From: Thermoleophilia bacterium
Lineage (GTDB): Bacteria > Actinomycetota > Thermoleophilia > Gaiellales > Gaiellaceae
Direction: 5' to 3'
DNA length: 7,585 nt
Assembly (NCBI GenBank): GCA_013362295.1
Contig: JABFWJ010000301.1
Coordinates: 1 to 7,585 of the forward strand
The position numbers were made by a program, and so were the translations under genes. The notes under the pieces were generated by a model, which searched no databases, was not told the DNA's origin, and saw only the letters and a list, made by a program, of their open reading frames with translations. Below, one piece after another: positions 4,022 to 7,585 of the stretch (within the stretch, counting starts at the first letter, position 1; the number at the start of each line of letters is the position of its first letter).

Positions 4022-6523
4022 CTACTCCGCGCGCGACCCCTCGCGCTCACGGCGCGGGCCGCGACCGCCGCGGCGGTCGCCGTCCCGGCGCGGGCGCTCC
4101 TCGCGGGGCTCACGCGGCGGTGCGGACTTCGCACGCTCGACGAGCTCCTCCGGGGACACCATCCGCTCGCCTTCGTGCTTCTGGACGAGCTTGAGGCCGA
4201 TGCGGCCGCGCGCCTTGTCCACCTCCTGCACGATCACGTCGAGGGTGTCGCCGCGGGCGATCACGTCCTCGATGTGGTTGACGCGGCCCGGGCCCACGTT
4301 CGACACGTGCAGCAGGCCGTCGGTGCCCTTCTTCAGCTCGACGAACGCACCGAAGTCGGTCGTCTTGACGACGCGGCCGGTGTACGTGTCGCCGACCTCC
4401 GGCTCCTTGGTCAGGTTCCGGATCGCCTCGATCGCGGCGTCACCCTTGGTGCCCTCGGTCGCGTAGACGAGGATCGTGCCGTCCTCCTCGATGTCGATCT
4501 GCACCTCGTATTCGGCCTCGAGCGAGCGGATCGTCTCGCCGCCCTTCCCGATGACCATCCCGATGAAGTCCGGGTTGATCTGGATCGTCGAGATGCGAGG
4601 CGCGTGCTCGGCGAGTGCCGAGCGCGGCTCGGAGATCGCCTCGGACATCTTCCCGAGGATCGCGATGCGCGCGTCCTTGGCCTGCGCGAGCGCCCGCTCC
4701 ATGATCTCGCGGCTGACGCCCGTGATCTTGATGTCCATCTGCAGCGCGGTGATTCCGTCGCGCGTACCGGCGACCTTGAAGTCCATGTCACCGAGGTGGT
4801 CCTCCGCACCCTGGATGTCGGTGAGGACCTCGTACTCGTCGCCTTCCTTGACGAGGCCCATCGCGATGCCCGAGACGGGAGCCGTGATCGGGACGCCTGC
4901 GTCCATCAGCGAGAGCGTCGAGCCGCACACCGAGCCCATCGACGACGAGCCGTTCGACTCGAGCGTCTCGGAGACGATGCGGATCGTGTAGGGGAACTCC
5001 TCCGCGGGCGGCAGGACGGCCTCGAGCGCACGTTGCGCAAGCGCGCCGTGGCCGATGTCGCGCCGCTTCGGCGAGCCCATACGACCCGTCTCGCCCACCG
5101 AGTAGGGCGGGAAGTTGTAGTGGTGCATGTAGCGGCGGTCGGTCTCGAGGGAGAGGTCGTCGATGCGCTGCCCCTCCTTCGCGGTTCCGAGAGTCAGCAG
5201 CGACATGATCTGCGTCTGCCCGCGCGTGAAGAGCGCCGAGCCGTGCGTGCGGGGCATGACGCTGACCTCGACCTCGATCGGGCGGATCTGCGTCGCAGAC
5301 CGGCCGTCGGGGCGCCGCTTCTCGATGGCGATCTTCTGCCGCACGAGGCTCTTGTAGATCGCTTCGCTGGCCTTCTTCACGTAGCTCTTCGTGAGCGCGT
5401 CCTTGACGACGGGCTCGCCGTCGACGGTGGCAGGCCCGACCGGGAACGGCAGCTCGATGCTCTCGAGGATGTGCTCGAAGAGCAGGTTGCGCTTCGCCGA
5501 CTTCAGCTCCTTCGAGTCCTGCTCGGCGTCGGTCAGTCCGCGCAGCTCGCTCTCGAACTTCTCGAGGACGACGTTCTCGACCGCGACGGAGCGCTGCTTC
5601 TCGATGATCTGGCTGAGCGACATGCGCACCTGCAGCTCGCGCAGCACCTTGCCCTCGTCGGCGTCCATCGAGGGTGCGCCGACCTCACGCTCGACGATCT
5701 CCTCGACGATCGCGCCGGCTTCGCGCAGGCCCTGCTCCTGGATCCGGGTCCAGATCTCGTGCCCGTACTTCGACTCGAGCTCCTCGGTGACCGACGGGTC
5801 GAGCCACTTCGCCTTACCGCGGCTCGCGCGCAGCTCGAGCTGCGCGTCGCAGAGCTTGACGATCTCGCGCTGTGCGATCTCGAGCGCCTCGAGGAGCCGC
5901 TCCTCCGGCACCTGGTTCGCGCCCGCCTCGACCATCGTCAGGCCTTCCTTCGTGCCGACGACGATCAGGTCGAGGTCGGAGTCCTCGACCTCGGCGAGCG
6001 TCGGGTTGACGACCAGGTTGCCCTCGACGAGGCCCATCCGGACGGCCCCGATCGGGCCGAGGAAGGGCAGCGGCGAGACGGTCAGCGCCGCCGAGACGGC
6101 GTTGATCGCGAGGATGTCGTGCGCGTTCACCAGGTCGGCCGAGAAGACCGTGGCGACGCACTGCACCTCGTTGCGGTAGCCCTTCGGCCAGAGCGGCCGG
6201 ACCGGGCGGTCGGTCATGCGAGCGGTGAGGATCGCGCGCTCGGTCGGGCGCCCCTCGCGCTTGAAAAAGCCGCCCGGAATCTTCCCGGCGGCGTACATGC
6301 GCTCCTCGACGTCGACCGTCAGGGGGAAGAAGTCCGCGCCTTCGCGCGCCTCCGTCCGGCCCTGCGCCGTGCCGAGGACGACGGTGTCGCCGCTGCGGAC
6401 GAGTACTGCCCCGTCCGCCTGCTTGGCGAGCTTCCCCGTCTCGAACGAAATCTCCTTGCCGCCGATCTCGACGGACACGGAAACCGGCACCCCGGCGGGA
6501 TGCTCAGCTTCGACGATGCTCAT
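4022..6523 (-). CDS. pnp: Polyribonucleotide nucleotidyltransferase (PNPase)
   Basis: PNPase is a trimeric 3'-5' phosphorolytic exoribonuclease that also adds nucleotides. In this 833-residue protein the first RNase PH domain spans about 15-155, with FFKREGRPTERA at 86-97. An enlarged helical/linker region follows to about 402. The catalytic second RNase PH domain starts at RPDGR (404-408) and runs to about 620. It includes ESNGSSSMGSVCG at 522-534 and DHLGDMD at 575-581, whose Asp575 and Asp581 match E. coli Asp486 and Asp492. The KH domain has GKGG at 659-662, and the S1 domain covers about 709-780. A tail rich in Arg, Glu and Gly (about 800-833) looks disordered. The start is fixed by AGGAG at 6529-6533, 5 bases before ATG. 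E. coli PNPase has 711 residues, so about 70 extra lie in the linker. It is co-directional with rpsO, the conserved order. Confidence 0.98.
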   Translation of the reverse strand: MSIVEAEHPAGVPVSVSVEIGGKEISFETGKLAKQADGAVLVRSGDTVVLGTAQGRTEAREGADFFPLTVDVEERMYAAGKIPGGFFKREGRPTERAILTARMTDRPVRPLWPKGYRNEVQCVATVFSADLVNAHDILAINAVSAALTVSPLPFLGPIGAVRMGLVEGNLVVNPTLAEVEDSDLDLIVVGTKEGLTMVEAGANQVPEERLLEALEIAQREIVKLCDAQLELRASRGKAKWLDPSVTEELESKYGHEIWTRIQEQGLREAGAIVEEIVEREVGAPSMDADEGKVLRELQVRMSLSQIIEKQRSVAVENVVLEKFESELRGLTDAEQDSKELKSAKRNLLFEHILESIELPFPVGPATVDGEPVVKDALTKSYVKKASEAIYKSLVRQKIAIEKRRPDGRSATQIRPIEVEVSVMPRTHGSALFTRGQTQIMSLLTLGTAKEGQRIDDLSLETDRRYMHHYNFPPYSVGETGRMGSPKRRDIGHGALAQRALEAVLPPAEEFPYTIRIVSETLESNGSSSMGSVCGSTLSLMDAGVPITAPVSGIAMGLVKEGDEYEVLTDIQGAEDHLGDMDFKVAGTRDGITALQMDIKITGVSREIMERALAQAKDARIAILGKMSEAISEPRSALAEHAPRISTIQINPDFIGMVIGKGGETIRSLEAEYEVQIDIEEDGTILVYATEGTKGDAAIEAIRNLTKEPEVGDTYTGRVVKTTDFGAFVELKKGTDGLLHVSNVGPGRVNHIEDVIARGDTLDVIVQEVDKARGRIGLKLVQKHEGERMVSPEELVERAKSAPPREPREERPRRDGDRRGGRGPRREREGSRAE

Positions 6524-6556
6524 TTTTTCTCCTGTTCCTCCACTGTGCTTATGAGT

Positions 6557-6615
6557 GAAGGGTGGAAGTTTGGGTCAACGCCTCTCGGAGGGCGCTCGCC
6601 CAAACTCCACCCTTC
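6557..6615 (-). promoter_or_regulatory. rpsO-pnp intergenic hairpin
   Basis: Bases 6557-6574 and 6599-6615 pair as a stem of 17 bp with one bulged base. The 24-base loop can itself pair partly (CGCC with GGCG). It starts 13 bases after the rpsO stop and ends about 33 bases before the pnp start. No run of T follows on the minus strand, so it is not a canonical Rho-independent terminator. In E. coli and some actinobacteria a hairpin at this place is cut by RNase III and mediates control of pnp by its own product. The same role here is inferred from position and stem length. Confidence 0.75.
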
Positions 6616-6628
6616 TGGACTGGAGCTG

Positions 6629-6898
6629 TTACCGGCGCAGGCCGAGCTCCTTGATGAGGGCCCGGTAGCCCTCGAGGTCGTTTCGCTGCAGGTAGTTCAG
6701 GAACCGGCGGCGGCGCCCGACGAGCTTGAGCAGGCCGCGACGCGAGTAGTGATCGTGCTTGTGCGAACGCAGGTGCTGGGTCAGCTCGTTGATCCGCTGC
6801 GTCAACATCGCGATCTGGACCTCCGGTGAGCCGGTGTCCGTCTCGTGCTTACCGAACTTCTGAACGTGCTCCAGCTTCTCTTCCTTGGTGAGGGGCAT
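6629..6898 (-). CDS. rpsO: 30S ribosomal protein S15
   Basis: S15 binds the central domain of 16S rRNA early in 30S assembly. The 89-residue protein has the normal length and all hallmark segments: HETDTGSPEVQIA at 18-30, LTQHLRSHKHDHYSRRGLL at 39-57, and the C-terminal RRRRFLNYLQRNDLEGYRALIKELGLRR. The ATG at 6898 is chosen because GAGGAG lies 4 bases upstream (6903-6908). The frame is open further upstream to 7246, but that extension has no S15 similarity and overlaps the divergent hydrolase. It is first in the rpsO-pnp unit and precedes the intergenic hairpin. Confidence 0.98.
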   Translation of the reverse strand: MPLTKEEKLEHVQKFGKHETDTGSPEVQIAMLTQRINELTQHLRSHKHDHYSRRGLLKLVGRRRRFLNYLQRNDLEGYRALIKELGLRR

Positions 6899-6992
6899 CC
6901 TTCTCCTCTGTAGATGTGTCACCCCGTCCTGGTTCGCCGCGAAGGAAGACGCGCACGGCCGAGACCGGGTCGGCCAGTAGGGTAGCGGATTC
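6899..6992. promoter_or_regulatory. Divergent intergenic region of rpsO and hydrolase
   Basis: These 94 bases must hold the promoters for rpsO (leftward) and probably for the serine hydrolase (rightward). A 6-bp dyad GGCCGA / TCGGCC with a 7-base loop sits at 6957-6975. TACCCT on the minus strand (6979-6984) would fit a -10 element for rpsO, but I see no convincing -35 at 17-18 bases, so promoter positions remain tentative. The rpsO Shine-Dalgarno is at 6903-6908. An AGGG at 6979-6982 is a weak, rather distant ribosome binding site for the hydrolase. Confidence 0.4.
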
Positions 6993-7585
6993 GTGCTGGA
7001 TTCGTTGTTTTTGCAGGCATCCGAGGCCGCCGCGCTCGCCTGGGACGTACCCGCACTGGCCCTCGGCGTCTCGGTCGGCGACGCGGTCGAGACTGCCGGC
7101 CTCGGCTGCGATCCAGGGACGCGCTTCCGCGTCGCCTCGATCACGAAGCCGTTCACGGCGGCGCTCGTCCTGGAGCTCCTCCACCCGGAGGAGCCGACCG
7201 GTGTCTGGGCGTCTGACGTGCGCGTCCGGCACCTGCTCTCGCACACGAGCGGCTACGACAGCGAGCTCGCGGAGGGCGACCAGGCGGCGTACGAGACCGC
7301 GGACGACCCGCTGGAGGCGCAACTGACGGCGCTCGCGGCCGTCCGGCGCTGGGTCGGAGTCGAGCAGTGCTGGTCGTACGCGAACAGCGGCTACTGGCTC
7401 ACGGGCCTGCTGGCGGCCCGGGCGGCGGAATCGAGCTTCGAAGAGGCTCTCGCGGCGCGCATCGTCCGACCGGGCGGGCTGGAGGCGACGTCGTTCGAGG
7501 GCCCGGACCTCCCCGGCACCGGGCCCGACGCGGTCGACGGCCCGTCTCCGCGCGCCCGTCGGCCCTCCGGCGGCCTCGTCTCCAA
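6993..7585 (+). CDS. Serine hydrolase, class C beta-lactamase fold (partial)
   Basis: This frame is open to the right edge: 197 codons plus two bases, with the C-terminus missing. It belongs to the beta-lactamase/DD-peptidase-like serine hydrolases (Pfam Beta-lactamase, PF00144). The SxxK motif is Ser49-Ile-Thr-Lys52 within FRVASITKPF. HLLSHTSGY is at 80-88, and the second motif YxN is Tyr129-Ala-Asn131 (YANSGYW). The third motif (usually HxG or KTG) would lie beyond the window. No signal peptide is evident, so it may be a cytosolic esterase or peptidase rather than a secreted resistance enzyme. The segment between SxxK and HLLSHTSG is short and lacks the usual GRLDLDDPV-like stretch. An in-frame TAG at 6978-6980 restricts the start, and GTG 6993 is the first candidate. 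It is divergent from rpsO. Confidence 0.85.
   Translation, partial: MLDSLFLQASEAAALAWDVPALALGVSVGDAVETAGLGCDPGTRFRVASITKPFTAALVLELLHPEEPTGVWASDVRVRHLLSHTSGYDSELAEGDQAAYETADDPLEAQLTALAAVRRWVGVEQCWSYANSGYWLTGLLAARAAESSFEEALAARIVRPGGLEATSFEGPDLPGTGPDAVDGPSPRARRPSGGLVS

Noticed and set aside
4175..6829. 884-codon open frame on the plus strand opposite pnp and rpsO
   Set aside because: It is fully antisense to two unmistakable genes, is rich in Arg, Asp, Leu and Val as expected for the mirror of high-GC codons, and shows no domain.
6899..7246. N-terminal extension of S15 to 7246
   Set aside because: S15 has a standard length of 89 residues from 6898 with a strong Shine-Dalgarno, and the extension is antisense to the hydrolase.

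Overview
The window is high-GC bacterial chromosome (by eye well above 60 percent GC, with strongly G/C third codon positions). The order rpsO, pnp, M16 zinc peptidase, dapB on one strand is a conserved neighbourhood of Actinomycetota, with related order in Bacillus. Together with the frequent GTG/TTG starts, this suggests a deep-branching actinobacterium, perhaps Thermoleophilia-like. That placement is inference from gene order and protein style, not from a database search.

Layout. Positions 1-504 hold no confidently recognisable gene. They do contain a 26-bp inverted repeat (81-106 / 131-156) whose arms each carry a perfect 15-bp palindrome, and a weak candidate small ORF (227-508) that overlaps the next start codon. 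A small cupin gene follows on the plus strand (505-969). A perfect 14-bp hairpin (998-1029) separates it from the convergent dapB.

From 1037 to 6898 the minus strand reads, in transcription order: rpsO (ribosomal protein S15), pnp (polynucleotide phosphorylase), a GNAT acetyltransferase, a gap of about 400 nt, an M16 peptidase, and dapB (lysine/diaminopimelate pathway). The 400-nt gap is occupied on the opposite strand by an SRPBCC-family gene. That gene is broken by a frameshift, probably with an internal deletion, so it is best called a pseudogene. A long imperfect hairpin between rpsO and pnp lies where the RNase III processing/autoregulation site sits in well-studied bacteria. A second cluster of strong GC hairpins lies just upstream of the dapB start.

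From 6993 to the right edge, a serine hydrolase of the class C beta-lactamase/DD-peptidase fold is transcribed divergently from rpsO. It is cut by the window end.

Together the genes cover translation (S15), RNA turnover (PNPase), proteolysis (M16) and diaminopimelate/lysine synthesis (DapB), all housekeeping. The accessory pieces are the cupin, the acetyltransferase, the decayed SRPBCC gene and the serine hydrolase. I see no mobile element, CRISPR array, tRNA or rRNA, and no convincing new multi-gene system. The features most worth following up are the twin palindromes at the left, the broken SRPBCC gene inside an otherwise conserved operon, and the enlarged PNPase linker.
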